A stretch of 64,000 nt of DNA from Daejeonella sp. JGW-45 (GTDB lineage: Bacteria > Bacteroidota > Bacteroidia > Sphingobacteriales > Sphingobacteriaceae). The stretch covers positions 186,001 to 250,000 of the forward strand of contig NZ_JARKNC010000003.1 in the NCBI RefSeq assembly GCF_029360805.1. Reading direction: 5' to 3'. Shown here piece by piece: positions 46,013 to 56,500 of the stretch (within the stretch, counting starts at the first letter, position 1; every line of letters begins with the position of its first letter). The translations under genes were made by a program, and so were the position numbers. The notes below the pieces were generated by a model. The model was not told where the DNA came from. It saw nothing but the letters and a program-made list of their open reading frames with translations, and did no database searches.

Positions 46013-46939
46013 TTATACTTTCCCTAGGGCAAATATTCTGTTCGTTGCCTGAATCGTTACTATTTTGGAATAATGATAAACCGTTGAAATCATTTTACCG
46101 TCTTTTGTGATCGGTGTTGGAGCCTCTATGACAAAATCAGCAAAATGATCTTGATTAAAGGCTATAAATGCCAAACTCAGACTGTCAATTTGTTCATCGT
46201 ATATTTTTGACAGATCCGGATAGACAATAGGTCCCGTATCAACCTGATACAGCTTTCTGGCATGGTTAATATTCATCGTCTTACAAGGAGCTTCAATGAC
46301 CGCACGAAGTCCGGTTTCATCATTTTTGAGTTCGGTTTGTGTAACGATTGGAATTCCTGCAGCGGTAGCGTCACGTATTTTTTCAAATGTGTTGAGTTCG
46401 GTAATTACCTCAGGAACTGGTGTGTATATTACAGGATTACCTCCCCACATTCCTTCCATTTTTTTTACAGAGCGATATCTGTCTCCCCGCTTATCCGCAT
46501 GACGACGAAAAACCAATACTTTACCTGCTCCGAAAACAGGGAGAAAGTCGTAGTTATCGCTATAGAACAAATCCTTTTCACCAAAAGTATTCTCACTTTT
46601 ACAGGAGGCTCCCTGATAATAAACAACATGTTTCCCGGATTTTGTATCGGTTATAGTTGTCCTGCTTTCAATCCACATTCTGGCAGAGTTATACTTTCCA
46701 GTATTGCATAAAAAGGACTTACCATAATCAATGCATTTCGATTGATCCATATCTTCTGCCCTCAGACCGGCTTCATTCATGCCCGACACCGAGGCAGACG
46801 CACCGAGTACACCTGATGCTACTATCAGGCCGGTAGTTCTGATAAAAGTCCGTCGCGAAGCGTCTGTTTTTTCTTCTAAACTTAAGGGAATCTCATTAGA
46901 AATAGTCCGCAGACTACCTTTTACAGTTTTCTTATTCAT
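46013..46939 (-). CDS. Secreted protein of unknown function with Tat-like signal
   Basis: 308 aa, not recognised. The N-terminus holds 'DASRRTFIRTTGLIVASGVL', a Tat-type signal after a long cytosolic leader. The body has 'YYQGASCKSENTFGEKDLFY', 'YDFLPVFGAGKVLVFRRHAD', and acidic and Tyr-rich segments; four Cys residues could form disulfides. It sits between two sialidase-like genes (7 bp from the next upstream gene), so it belongs to the locus. A carbohydrate-binding or accessory role is possible but unproven. Gap 45857-46012 shows no feature. Confidence 0.75.
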   Translation of the reverse strand: MNKKTVKGSLRTISNEIPLSLEEKTDASRRTFIRTTGLIVASGVLGASASVSGMNEAGLRAEDMDQSKCIDYGKSFLCNTGKYNSARMWIESRTTITDTKSGKHVVYYQGASCKSENTFGEKDLFYSDNYDFLPVFGAGKVLVFRRHADKRGDRYRSVKKMEGMWGGNPVIYTPVPEVITELNTFEKIRDATAAGIPIVTQTELKNDETGLRAVIEAPCKTMNINHARKLYQVDTGPIVYPDLSKIYDEQIDSLSLAFIAFNQDHFADFVIEAPTPITKDGKMISTVYHYSKIVTIQATNRIFALGKV

Positions 46940-46945
46940 AATATT

Positions 46946-48115
46946 CTAGTTTAAAAAGTCTTTTTCATGCAATTTTATACTTAGCTCACCAGCAAACCCT
47001 GCATACGTTGTAGTTACCCATATCTCTCCGGGTCTTGCTTCAAACACACGCGGATATGCTAAATTCCTAATTTTACTTTTTTCTGTAATCCCAGCTATAA
47101 CCGTTGGCTTAGTCCAGGTCTTGCCATCATCATCAGAAAACATGATCGACAACTCTTCACGGTTATTACTATGAGCAACTTCAGAAGATATACCATCGCC
47201 GCCGCTTAATGGGTATGTCTTTTTACCTTCCGGATAAGCACGATTCCAGACAAGTACCAGGCGACCACTTTTAAGCCTTTGGAGTAAGCCGGGTGCGGAA
47301 CTAGCATCAATTTTGGTGGGTTTAAAATTTTTCCAGGTTAAGCCTTCATTTTCTGAAAAAGCTTCCCAGAATACTCCCCAATTTGTACGCATTAGCATCC
47401 ATATACGGCCATCACGGAGTTGCTCAATAGTCGCTTCAGTAACGCCGCTATGATGGCCTACACCGCCAAGATCAATGATATTCGAACGAATCCAGCTCAG
47501 ACCATTTGTCTTTGAAGTATACGTTAAAACCGTGTGGTGGCCCGGATTATGGCGCATCATCATGGTGCTAATCACAACATTGCCATCCTTCGTCTCTATA
47601 ATATCACGGGTTGCCCCTGTCCACTCATCATGGAGCTTTTGGGGAGCCTGCCATGTCTTTCCATCATCCAGACTTCTGACTGCATAAGTTGGTATTGTTG
47701 CACCCGGCGAATCTGCAATGTCATTTTGCCAGTTCCAATTAGCCTTTTCTTTATCATTTGCAAAGGCCAGTATAATAACTCCATCTTTGGTACGGATCAA
47801 CGCCCTTTCAATCCGGATATCAAACCGGTCGGCATCAGCAAAAATGGGATATTCGGCCCAGGTTTTGCCCTCGTCCTTACTAATGCAACTTTTATTTCCT
47901 TCAACAGTTAGAAGATCTCCATTACCCAATCGGACAAACGGCCCTGTTTTCAATCCGGGAATTTCCTCCGCCTTGTCGTGAATCCAATAACCCTTGGAGC
48001 TGAGTTTGCTGCGGCTTGCAGATGATTGTGCTGAAACAAAATGTGAAGTAGTTACGAGAGCCAATAGAATAATTGAGGCCCGAAATGTCTTGAAGATTGT
48101 CAATTTAAGATCCAT
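46946..48115 (-). CDS. Sialidase-like BNR protein B
   Basis: 389 aa with a Sec signal peptide ending in 'SHFVSAQS'. Asp-boxes: 'ISKDEGKTW', 'RSLDDGKTW', 'FSENEGLTW' and 'FSDDDGKTW'. The catalytic-type segment reads 'VTEATIEQLRDGRIWMLMRT', with Glu and Arg in the positions expected of sialidases. No FRIP; 'GPFVRLGNGDLL' takes its place. It is not a close relative of the triplet at 44735/49461/50731. Stop is 6 bp from the Tat-type protein and 12 bp from the next BNR gene. Confidence 0.85.
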   Translation of the reverse strand: MDLKLTIFKTFRASIILLALVTTSHFVSAQSSASRSKLSSKGYWIHDKAEEIPGLKTGPFVRLGNGDLLTVEGNKSCISKDEGKTWAEYPIFADADRFDIRIERALIRTKDGVIILAFANDKEKANWNWQNDIADSPGATIPTYAVRSLDDGKTWQAPQKLHDEWTGATRDIIETKDGNVVISTMMMRHNPGHHTVLTYTSKTNGLSWIRSNIIDLGGVGHHSGVTEATIEQLRDGRIWMLMRTNWGVFWEAFSENEGLTWKNFKPTKIDASSAPGLLQRLKSGRLVLVWNRAYPEGKKTYPLSGGDGISSEVAHSNNREELSIMFSDDDGKTWTKPTVIAGITEKSKIRNLAYPRVFEARPGEIWVTTTYAGFAGELSIKLHEKDFLN

Positions 48116-48127
48116 ACTTTTAATTAT

Positions 48128-49384
48128 TTATTTCACTAGTTTATTCTTTTTTGACCAGATGACGCGGGCCGCCCAGACGGTACCGTTAGCGCCGCGCGGA
48201 TGAGGTTTATCCCCAACCATGTACTCAGCATCTGTCACCCATGATTCACTTTGTGTTATCGCAGAAGCTCCAAAATTACCTAGCATAACACCCCTTTCAG
48301 GCATCAGCACCTGTTCGGTAGCCCGAATTACATTTAATTTTACCGGGTCGACTTGTGCCACGAATAAGGGAGCCCGGTTGCGTGCAATGTGATCATTCTG
48401 TGCACCTCTCCTGGTATATGAAAGAAATAATCCACCACTATGCACCAACCAGTGAGCTTGCGTATTGTAGCTGCCAAGGTCGCTTCCGTCATCAAACGTC
48501 CATGGCTTATATGGGCTCCAGTGCAACCCATCTTTACTTGTAGCCACATAAGCTTTAAAGTTGTTCCTCATAGTGAGGTAATACGTTCCTTTAAATAGTA
48601 CAAGCGAGGGCTCTCCAAGACCTCTACCGCCCATTACGGTCATCTCATCACCATGTTGCAGGTAGGATAAGGTAGTACCGTCGAATGAGCATTCGAGCAC
48701 TGTAACAGAAGATTCACCCAATTCAGGTCCGCTGAAATAGATTGGGAGGAGAATTTTCCCATCGGGCTTGACAAGCCACTGAACGCATCCGGGATTAACA
48801 AGAAAGAACTTAGAATTAGCGTCAGGTACATCATTAATCATTTTCCAGGGCGTCCATAAATTGGTCACCGGATCAAAAATGGCGTATGCTGCGTCATGGG
48901 AACGCGGCTTGTCAAGCAATTGCTTTCCCTGTTTGCTATACCTCACTTTAATTCCAATAGCAATAAGCTTACCCGTTTTATCATGCCAACCCGGAGTGAC
49001 ATCGGCAACACTCACTGTCGTACCGTCCGGTTCGTATTGCCATTTAAGTTGTGGTATCTCAACAGGGGCAGACCAGTTTTTCCCAAGATCATCTGTCCTC
49101 ATATAATACATCCCTGAATAGTAATCACTTACGTTCAAATGTTTCTGAATAGTCATAATAACCGCCGGATTTCCGCGCTTTCCAAATCCCGGAATTGCAG
49201 CAGCACGCGGGTGAAACCAGGAAAAGTTTTTATTAAGCTCCTGGTGAGCCACATCAGTCTGAACACGAAATTGAAGCCGTTCTAATTTATTCACAGGCTC
49301 CCGGTAGAATCCGTAAAAAACTGTTACTGAAATAACTAGTACAGAGGCTAATAAGACTGACCGTTTCATGGATTTTTTTTGCAT
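48128..49384 (-). CDS. Sialidase-like BNR protein C
   Basis: 418 aa; an N-terminal hydrophobic anchor 'RSVLLASVLVISVTVFYGFY' suggests a signal or membrane anchor (starts at 49384 or 49369). Asp-boxes are few: 'RTDDLGKNW' and 'ATSKDGLHW'. The segment 'GRGLGEPSLVLFKGTYYLTM' supplies a Glu in the usual place and 'RNNFKAYVATSKDGLHW' an Arg. 'HPRAAAIPGFGKRGNPAVIM' at about residue 57 is the only Arg near the position of FRIP. The protein is divergent from the others and may have another substrate. Confidence 0.75.
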   Translation of the reverse strand: MQKKSMKRSVLLASVLVISVTVFYGFYREPVNKLERLQFRVQTDVAHQELNKNFSWFHPRAAAIPGFGKRGNPAVIMTIQKHLNVSDYYSGMYYMRTDDLGKNWSAPVEIPQLKWQYEPDGTTVSVADVTPGWHDKTGKLIAIGIKVRYSKQGKQLLDKPRSHDAAYAIFDPVTNLWTPWKMINDVPDANSKFFLVNPGCVQWLVKPDGKILLPIYFSGPELGESSVTVLECSFDGTTLSYLQHGDEMTVMGGRGLGEPSLVLFKGTYYLTMRNNFKAYVATSKDGLHWSPYKPWTFDDGSDLGSYNTQAHWLVHSGGLFLSYTRRGAQNDHIARNRAPLFVAQVDPVKLNVIRATEQVLMPERGVMLGNFGASAITQSESWVTDAEYMVGDKPHPRGANGTVWAARVIWSKKNKLVK

Positions 49385-49460
49385 TTTATTTGTTCTATAT
49401 GCTCATTTACTGTGAGTCTAGCTCCCCGAGCTTTTCCGACGGATCAGCATTTTATTTAAA

Positions 49461-50558
49461 CTATTTGTAAATCCAATCGATATTCACCCTTACTACATCT
49501 GAAGATGATTTATTCTTATCGGCCCGGTTCCAAAATCCAAACAATACGTTCTTTCGGGTAAAATGAATTGCCGTGTAACAAAAAGAACCTGCAGGGTCAT
49601 TTTCAAGATCTTTGGTCCTTTCCCATGTTACACCCTCATCTCGAGATATAGCAATACTTAACGGTGTGCGTTTCTGATCGGCGCCATTATTATTCCATGC
49701 TAATAATAAATCTCCGGTAGATGGTATTCTGGTAATTGAAGCCGGAGCAACCGGAGATTTTATTTCGCTTGGTTTAATATGGCTCCATGTTTTACCTCTG
49801 TCCTTAGAAAACGATAATTGCTGCACCCCGCCGCTCGCCCTGATAAACATCATAATTGTACCATCTTTTAATTCAACTACGCCTGGTTCCTGGGTAATAA
49901 TATCGGAATTATTAGGTACCGCTTCACTGGATGTCCAACTAATGCCATTATCATCAGAAAAATAAGCATAAATGGTTGCCTTCTCCTGCCATTTCCCATG
50001 TAGTGTTCCATGTAAAGCAACCGGCATAAGGAGCCTTCCGTTTTTCAACTGAATTACCCTGTTGTTGTTCATTGCAAAATATCCTTTCTTATCAATTATA
50101 CATGGAACAGGAGTACTCCAGGTTTTCGCCTCATCATTTGAAACCCGCATCATTGGCACACAATCTTCCTGAGAGTTTTTTCTTAAGTAGAATAATCCAA
50201 TACTGCCGTTTTTCAACCTGATCAAGGAAACTGACATAACGTTTACATCACCCTCCTGTTCCACTACAAGCTGATCTTCGGTGCTCCATGTTTTTCCCAT
50301 ATCGTCTGAATAGCGGCTTGCCAGGTAGGCGCTTCCAAAATCGCTGCCGGAGGGACTTGAAAAATGGCTATAGATAAAAAGAATCTTGCCATTCTTTAAA
50401 GTAATAAAGTCTCCTTCACTATTTCGTGAATTGCTTATTCCCGGAAGAAGTTGAAGTACCTTTTTTTTGCCCTGACGTTCTTCATTACCAATGTTCACCG
50501 ATCTACTCTTACAACCTAAGGCAAAGAGCATCAACAAATACAAGCCAACTATTCTCAT
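49461..50558 (-). CDS. Sialidase-like BNR lipoprotein D
   Basis: 365 aa. The lipobox 'MLFALGCKS' is near the start. Asp-boxes 'YSDDMGKTW', 'VSNDEAKTW', 'FSDDNGISW', 'FSKDRGKTW' and 'ISRDEGVTW' are spaced as in 44735, and 'NSRNSEGDFITLKNGKILFI' is nearly the same as in its paralogues. 'TQEPGVVELKDGTIMMFIRA' carries the catalytic-type Glu and Arg. The C-terminus 'VRVNIDWIYK' ends the propeller. With 44735 and 50731 it forms a set of three close paralogues. Confidence 0.87.
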   Translation of the reverse strand: MRIVGLYLLMLFALGCKSRSVNIGNEERQGKKKVLQLLPGISNSRNSEGDFITLKNGKILFIYSHFSSPSGSDFGSAYLASRYSDDMGKTWSTEDQLVVEQEGDVNVMSVSLIRLKNGSIGLFYLRKNSQEDCVPMMRVSNDEAKTWSTPVPCIIDKKGYFAMNNNRVIQLKNGRLLMPVALHGTLHGKWQEKATIYAYFSDDNGISWTSSEAVPNNSDIITQEPGVVELKDGTIMMFIRASGGVQQLSFSKDRGKTWSHIKPSEIKSPVAPASITRIPSTGDLLLAWNNNGADQKRTPLSIAISRDEGVTWERTKDLENDPAGSFCYTAIHFTRKNVLFGFWNRADKNKSSSDVVRVNIDWIYK

Positions 50559-50570
50559 TATTCCCGGATG

Positions 50571-50672
50571 CTATTTATAGAACCATTTGCTGATATTTAC
50601 CGGAAATGCGCGCTGGTCCATGACCAGCTCCATCACCAGCGTAGAATTCAGTCCGGCAGATGAATGATATTT
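50571..50672 (-). pseudogene. Possible eroded tail of another sialidase-like gene
   Basis: The 172-bp gap between two sialidase-like genes has an open frame on the minus strand that ends in 'ISKWFYK' and a stop at 50571, resembling the C-termini of the neighbours ('VNIDWIYK', 'LNLDWIYN'). About 33 residues (50571-50672) remain before an upstream stop; 'YHSSAGLNSTLVMELVMDQ' loosely parallels 'YTAIHFTRKNVLFGFW'. No start codon or upstream body exists. The likeness is short, so this is a suggestion only. Confidence 0.3.
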
Positions 50673-50730
50673 TCATCATATAAGGTAGTTGAAAGAGGCT
50701 ACCACTTTTTTTACTTAACTGCATGTTCGA

Positions 50731-51909
50731 TTAATTATAAATCCAGTCAAGATTAAGCTTTGTAATTTGCGTGACGGCCAAACCCGTCCCCTTTGGCCGG
50801 TTACCAGCACAGTGTCCCAATAAAACGTCTTTGCCGGTGAAATGTATAGCTATGTAGCAATACCAGCCATCCGGATCGCTCTCAACATTTTTGACGTTTT
50901 GCCACGTTTTACCTTCGTCCCTGGAGATTGCAACAGTAAGTGGGGTCCGTTTGCCTTTTATCGCCGGATCATCACCGCCATTATTATTCCAGACAAGAAG
51001 CAGGTCGCCTGTTGTCGGAATTCTTTCTATAGATGCAGGCGAAACCGGGGATTTAATATTACTTGGCTTAACCGATGACCATGTTACACCTTTATCCTTT
51101 GAATAAGATATACACTGAGCTCCTGCATCCGACCGTATTATCATTAAAACGTCCTTGTTCTTTAATTCTACGATCCCGGGCTCCTGTGTTAAAAATTTTT
51201 CAGGATTAGGAACTTCTACACCCGATTTCCAGGTAAGTCCATTGTCATCCGAATAGTAACTCCATAAGCTTCCTTTATTCAGACCCGATCCCTCTGCAAT
51301 GTTATACAGGTTTACCGCCATTAATAGCCTGCCGTTACTCAATTGAATTACACGGTTATTATTCAAAACAAAATAACCTTGTTTGTCAGTAATACAGGCC
51401 ACCGGCTCACTCCATGTTTTTGCTTCATCGCTTGAGAATCTAACCATTGGTATGCAGTCAGTCTCTGAATTTTTCTTTAAATAGAACAGAGCTATTTTTC
51501 CATTTTTCAATCTAAGCAATGAAACGGACATCACATTCATGGTACCTTCTCTTTCGACAACTTTCACGTCCTCAGAACTCCACGTACTCCCGCCATCATC
51601 CGAAAACCTTGACGCCAGATAAGCTGGTGAATGGTCACCTCCTTGCGAACCAAAATAGCGGCTGTAAATGAACAGTATACGGCCGCTCTTTAAATTGATA
51701 AAGTCTCCCTCGCTATTCCGCGGGTTGTCAGGCCCTGGTTCCAGCCTAAGTACAATTTCTTTCCCCGGATTGGCCGCCTTATTTGTGAAACCCACTTGAA
51801 GAAATAATAACAGCAAACAAACAGGCATAGTAATAAGGCCGGATATTTTGAGACTATTAGCAAAACCGGACCGATTCCGCCAATCTTTATAAGAAGATAT
51901 CGTTTTCAT
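50731..51909 (-). CDS. Sialidase-like BNR protein E
   Basis: 392 aa. A hydrophobic stretch 'LITMPVCLLLLFLQVGF' at about residues 26-42 suggests a signal with a long n-region. Asp-boxes 'FSDDGGSTW', 'FSSDEAKTW', 'YSDDNGLTW', 'YSKDKGVTW', 'ISRDEGKTW'. 'NPRNSEGDFINLKSGRILFI' again stands in place of FRIP, and 'TQEPGIVELKNKDVLMIIRS' holds the catalytic-type Glu and Arg. Third of the close paralogues with 44735 and 49461. It follows susD by 105 bp, the first of the enzyme genes downstream of SusC/SusD. Confidence 0.87.
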   Translation of the reverse strand: MKTISSYKDWRNRSGFANSLKISGLITMPVCLLLLFLQVGFTNKAANPGKEIVLRLEPGPDNPRNSEGDFINLKSGRILFIYSRYFGSQGGDHSPAYLASRFSDDGGSTWSSEDVKVVEREGTMNVMSVSLLRLKNGKIALFYLKKNSETDCIPMVRFSSDEAKTWSEPVACITDKQGYFVLNNNRVIQLSNGRLLMAVNLYNIAEGSGLNKGSLWSYYSDDNGLTWKSGVEVPNPEKFLTQEPGIVELKNKDVLMIIRSDAGAQCISYSKDKGVTWSSVKPSNIKSPVSPASIERIPTTGDLLLVWNNNGGDDPAIKGKRTPLTVAISRDEGKTWQNVKNVESDPDGWYCYIAIHFTGKDVLLGHCAGNRPKGTGLAVTQITKLNLDWIYN

Positions 51910-52014
51910 GAAATATAATTTGTTTTATGGCGAGGAAGCTTCCATAGGCTTTTTAGTTTATGGAATCTACCCGGCGGTTGAATTAACTCAAATCACTTTA
52001 GCGAATTATTACTC

Positions 52015-53508
52015 CTAGTACCCCGGATTTTGTATGACTTTAGGCTCTACGCTTAACGTCGACTGCGCTATTGGAAATAACAATAAATGATTCTTTCCCA
52101 ACTGGGTTTGAAGCGAAGGCACCAACTCAAATGCCTTTCCAAACCTCAGTAAATCCCACCAGTAGTGGCCTTCAAAAGCGGTTTCCAACAAGCGCTCTTT
52201 AAGTATTTCTGCATCGTTTTGATCTTTAGAACCATTGGCAAAAACAAACTGAGAGTAATTGGTTCCGTAAGCCCGCTGTCTGACCTTATTAACTTCAACA
52301 GATGGATCCTGGCCTAAAGCATTTTTTGCTTCAGCCTTCATCAATAGAATATCGCCATATCTATAAATTACATAATCATCATACCACCATCTTTGACCTG
52401 CGATAAGCACCCCATCATACTTGGTTTGTATAGTAGTATAATAGCTTTTTACCCCCGATGGGTAACCACCGTTATATACATAGATCTCCTTAAATGTTGC
52501 ATTTTTCCGTTGATCTAAATCGCTAAACTGGCTCCGGACATGGGGCATTACCTGCATGTAGGAGTACCCCCTTCCTCCCGTTACAATTGGCCTGGTTGCA
52601 GGATCCAAATCACTGCTATTCGGAAGCGATTGCGGATGTAAGAAACTTTGATCATATGGAAATGACTCTCCTGATTCCTGATCCATATACCTTACTGCAA
52701 AAATAATTTCTTTGTTACCTTTATTCGTGTAGTCGAATATGCTGGCAAAATTGGCCAGTAAGGAAACATCACTGGTTTCAATGTCATTCAATGCAGTCAA
52801 TGCTGTTGTAAAATCCGCATTTCCGCCGTTCATTCTTTTGCCTGTCCATAAATAAACCTCCGCTTTTACGGCATTTGCCGCTGGTTTTGACCAAATGAAT
52901 CTGCCCGTAGGAAAAGTGTTATTAGGAAAAAGAGGTATAGCGGCATCTAAATCTTTTTTAATGAAGCTGAATAGTTGTTCTATGGTAGCTCTTTCCCGCT
53001 GGCTGGATTCTGAATAACCCTCGGTTGGAGTATCCACAATTGGAACCCCGCCCCATGTTCTGGCCATAACAAAATAACAGAATGCGCGCATCGTGTAAGC
53101 CTGGGCCAGAATATTTTTTTTGTTCGCTTCAGATGAAAATGTAATACCAGGAACGTATTTCAAAATTAAATTTGCATCGTGAATTACCGTGTATAAACCT
53201 AACCAAGTCGGCAGCTGTGACGATGCGTTCAAGGTATTTCTATATAAAGGTCCCTGATTAACGGGTTCTCCGCCCACACTAGGGCCAAAAGTGTTACTTC
53301 TAATGTCGCCCAACAGGAACAAGTTTGCTGTTTGTGGACGAAATCTCGCGTACATTCCTGTTATTGCCCCATTCGCATCATTCTCGGTTTTCCAGTAAGA
53401 AGCGGCCGATATCTGGCTTATAGGTTCTAAGTTTAGATCATCCGTACAAGAACTGACCGATAAGATAATCACCAAAAATAACGTGAGGGCTTTATGTAAT
53501 TTTTTCAT
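52015..53508 (-). CDS. SusD/RagB-family nutrient-binding lipoprotein
   Basis: 497 aa surface lipoprotein. Signal 'TLFLVIILSVSSCTDDLNLEP' with Cys at about residue 21. SusD features include 'ISAASYWKTENDANGAITGM' (about 34-53), 'AQAYTMRAFCYFVMARTWGG' (about 130-149), the TPR-rich helical core and 'YRYGDILLMKAEAKNALG' near 390. The C-terminal 'LRFGKAFELVPSL' is typical. It forms a pair with SusC, 48 bp upstream, binding the glycan that SusC imports. Confidence 0.95.
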   Translation of the reverse strand: MKKLHKALTLFLVIILSVSSCTDDLNLEPISQISAASYWKTENDANGAITGMYARFRPQTANLFLLGDIRSNTFGPSVGGEPVNQGPLYRNTLNASSQLPTWLGLYTVIHDANLILKYVPGITFSSEANKKNILAQAYTMRAFCYFVMARTWGGVPIVDTPTEGYSESSQRERATIEQLFSFIKKDLDAAIPLFPNNTFPTGRFIWSKPAANAVKAEVYLWTGKRMNGGNADFTTALTALNDIETSDVSLLANFASIFDYTNKGNKEIIFAVRYMDQESGESFPYDQSFLHPQSLPNSSDLDPATRPIVTGGRGYSYMQVMPHVRSQFSDLDQRKNATFKEIYVYNGGYPSGVKSYYTTIQTKYDGVLIAGQRWWYDDYVIYRYGDILLMKAEAKNALGQDPSVEVNKVRQRAYGTNYSQFVFANGSKDQNDAEILKERLLETAFEGHYWWDLLRFGKAFELVPSLQTQLGKNHLLLFPIAQSTLSVEPKVIQNPGY

Positions 53509-53556
53509 AACTATAATATTTAAAAGCTGTATTAATATGTTGATTGGCTTCGCTAG

Positions 53557-56500
53557 TTAGAGAGTAACGTTTAGACCAAAAATGATATTCCTGGGAATAG
53601 GGTATCTGCCATTATCCTGGCCACCGTATTCAGGATTCAATCCTGAGTATTTAGTGAAATAGTGTAAGTTATGCCCTGTTACGTTAAATCTTAGAGCAGA
53701 AATTTTAGCTTTCTGCAATAGAGCTTTAGGTACATCGTAAGTAAATGTCAGCTCACGAATGGCCAAAAAATCACCTTTTTCATAAAATCTTGTAGTCCCG
53801 GCAGCTCCTCTGTATAACTTATTACGGACTTGCTGATCCGCATAAACAAATACGGGTAGTTCTGACACATCACCTGGCTTCTGCCATGACTGCAGTAATT
53901 CTTTGGAAAGTCCGTTATCACCCTGTAACTGAGCAATCATAGTCAGGTTAGTGTAATTGAAAATTGTCTGGCCCGCTGTAAAATCCGTCCTTATATAAAG
54001 ACCCATATTTTTATAGCTAAATGAATTGGAGAAGCCACCTGTCCATTTTGGATACATGTTTCCTGCGTAAACTTGGTCGCGGGTATCCAATATTTTATTC
54101 CCATCCAGATCTGCAATGATAGCATCACCTCCATATACCTTTTTATCAGCAATAGGAGTTAAATTATCCAGCGGCGCGTTAGCAGCTTCTGCATCAGTAG
54201 CATAAACTCCCAGCATGTTATAGGTATAATAATCACCCATAGTACCCCCCTCCTGTAGTCCGCCTTTCCACACGTAAGAATTGGTTTTGGAATCCCAAAC
54301 TTCTACTCCGCCGATCCGGTTATTTTTAATTCCGTTATAAGGAAGCTTAAGTATTTTGTTAGAAACTCTTGCAACGTTAAACCCAAGATCCCATTGGAAG
54401 TTAGATGTACCGGGCATAATCCTGGTATTAAGTTCAAGCTCTACTCCCTTGTTCTCTAAACTTCCTGCATTCGTCAGTGTGCTGGAAAATCCTGTGGAAT
54501 GAGGCATGCTCAAACTGGCAAGCAGGTTATCAGTTACGCGACGGTAAACGTCAAATACAACATTAACTCTATTATTAAATACCCCCAGGTCCAGTCCGAA
54601 ATCAAGCGTTTTGGACTGCTCCCACTGAAGCTCACTGTTAGCAATTACCGTATTCTGTACCGCGGCAGATCCTCCATACCTGACTCCAACATTATACTGG
54701 CCTTGTGCAGTATACGGCCCGAGGCCGCTTATATTACCATTTACGCCATAGCTTGCTCTCAGCTTTAACTTCAACAAGTTCTCTGGCAAACCACTCCAGA
54801 ATCTCTCTTTATGCACATTCCATCCCAAAGAAATACCAGGAAATAGCCCCCATTTATACGCTTCTCCCAGATTGGATGCACCATCGTATCTCGCGTTAAC
54901 GGAAAGAAGATATTTTTGCTTAAAGTCATAATTGATTCTCCCGAAATACCCAAAAATCAGCTGTTCACTTTCGGCGCTGCTTATAGATACCGGCAACGCT
55001 GACGCGTTTAATGTTGGGATTAAATCTGTGGCTGCATCCCGCCCATTACCACTTAAACTGCTTGAGAATGTACTATAATAAGAGAACCCGGCTTTAGCTT
55101 CAAAATTATGGTCATCTTTTAATGATTTGATATAGGTAAAGACTCCATCCGCCTGCTTTTGCAAACTTTTTGAATTTGAACTGCTGGCGGCCCGGGTGGT
55201 AACATAGGATAAGGGACCATTCCAGAATGCCCTTTGAAAACTCCTCGCATCACCAGTCACCTGCCACAGCGACACCTGAGGGTCGAACGTAAGACCAGGC
55301 AATATTTTCCATTGCGCCCCAAAGGCAACTGTCAGATCATCGCCAACATTTCTCCGGTCTACAGTATTTAAAAGATACTCGCTGTTCCCCAGGCTTGAGC
55401 TTGCGCCTGGAGCCAGGGTACCATCTTCAAATTTATATTTTGCTGTTGGTGGTAATCCTATCGACCTTCCAAATGTAGCCTCTGAAGTCGGATTATTATC
55501 CTGGCTGTTTGAATATATCAAACGTCCGAAAACCTTTAAATTGTCTTTGATATTAAAGTCGCCGTTTATATGTCCATTAAGTCTTTTGAAATTTGTCGTA
55601 ATAACAATTCCATCATTATTAAGGTATCCTAGTCCCGCACTGAAAGAACCCTTATCTGTTCCACCTGACGCGCTTATGCTATGGTTTCCTGATATTCCGG
55701 TACGATATATATTATTCTGAAAATCAAAATCATCAAAAATAATCGTTTTGGTTGGATCGATAGGATCAGGCATGCTCTGCCATCCTTCATTCAATTTATG
55801 CTGATTCTGAGCATTAAGATACTGTGTAGTATACGCTGTATTTTTCGTAAGATCATTGCCAGTTCCGGCGCTGCTGGCTGAAGAAAGGATCGCCAATTGA
55901 GCCGGCTTATTTCCCCAAGTTGCAGAACGATAAATTCCTAATCTTTGAAACTGTATGTAATCTCTCGCACTAAGAAGATCGTACTCTTCAACATTGTCGG
56001 AAATTGTCAGATCATATTTATAATCAATTACAGCTTTCCCTGATTTTCCAGATTTAGTAGTAATAATAACTACTCCATTGGAAGCACGGGCTCCATAAAT
56101 TGAAGTCGCAGCGGCGTCCTTAAGAACCTGCAAAGATTCAACATCAGACTGGTCAATTGTATTAATATTGCTTCTGATAACCCCATCTACGACATATAAG
56201 GGTCCCGCACCATCGGGATTGTTTATAGAAGTGCCACCCCTTATGATTATGCGGGGGCCTGATCCCGGCATACCTGAAGTAGTTTGAACCCTAACGCCGG
56301 AAAGAGTACCTTGCAATGCTGAAGCTACATTTGAAAATGGAACATTAGCAAGTACTTTAGTATCAAGCTTTGAGACCGACGTGGTAATTGTTTCTCTTGA
56401 TTGAGACCCATAACCTATAACTACTACTTCTTGTAAACTCTCTAAACTTGCTAAAAGCGTAACGTCAATTACTTTTCTTCCAGAGATTTCAACCTCCTGG

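Noticed and set aside
45913-46110. 65-aa plus-strand frame in the gap before the Tat-type protein
   Set aside because: It overlaps the end of a better-supported gene and has no promoter, ribosome site or familiar motif.
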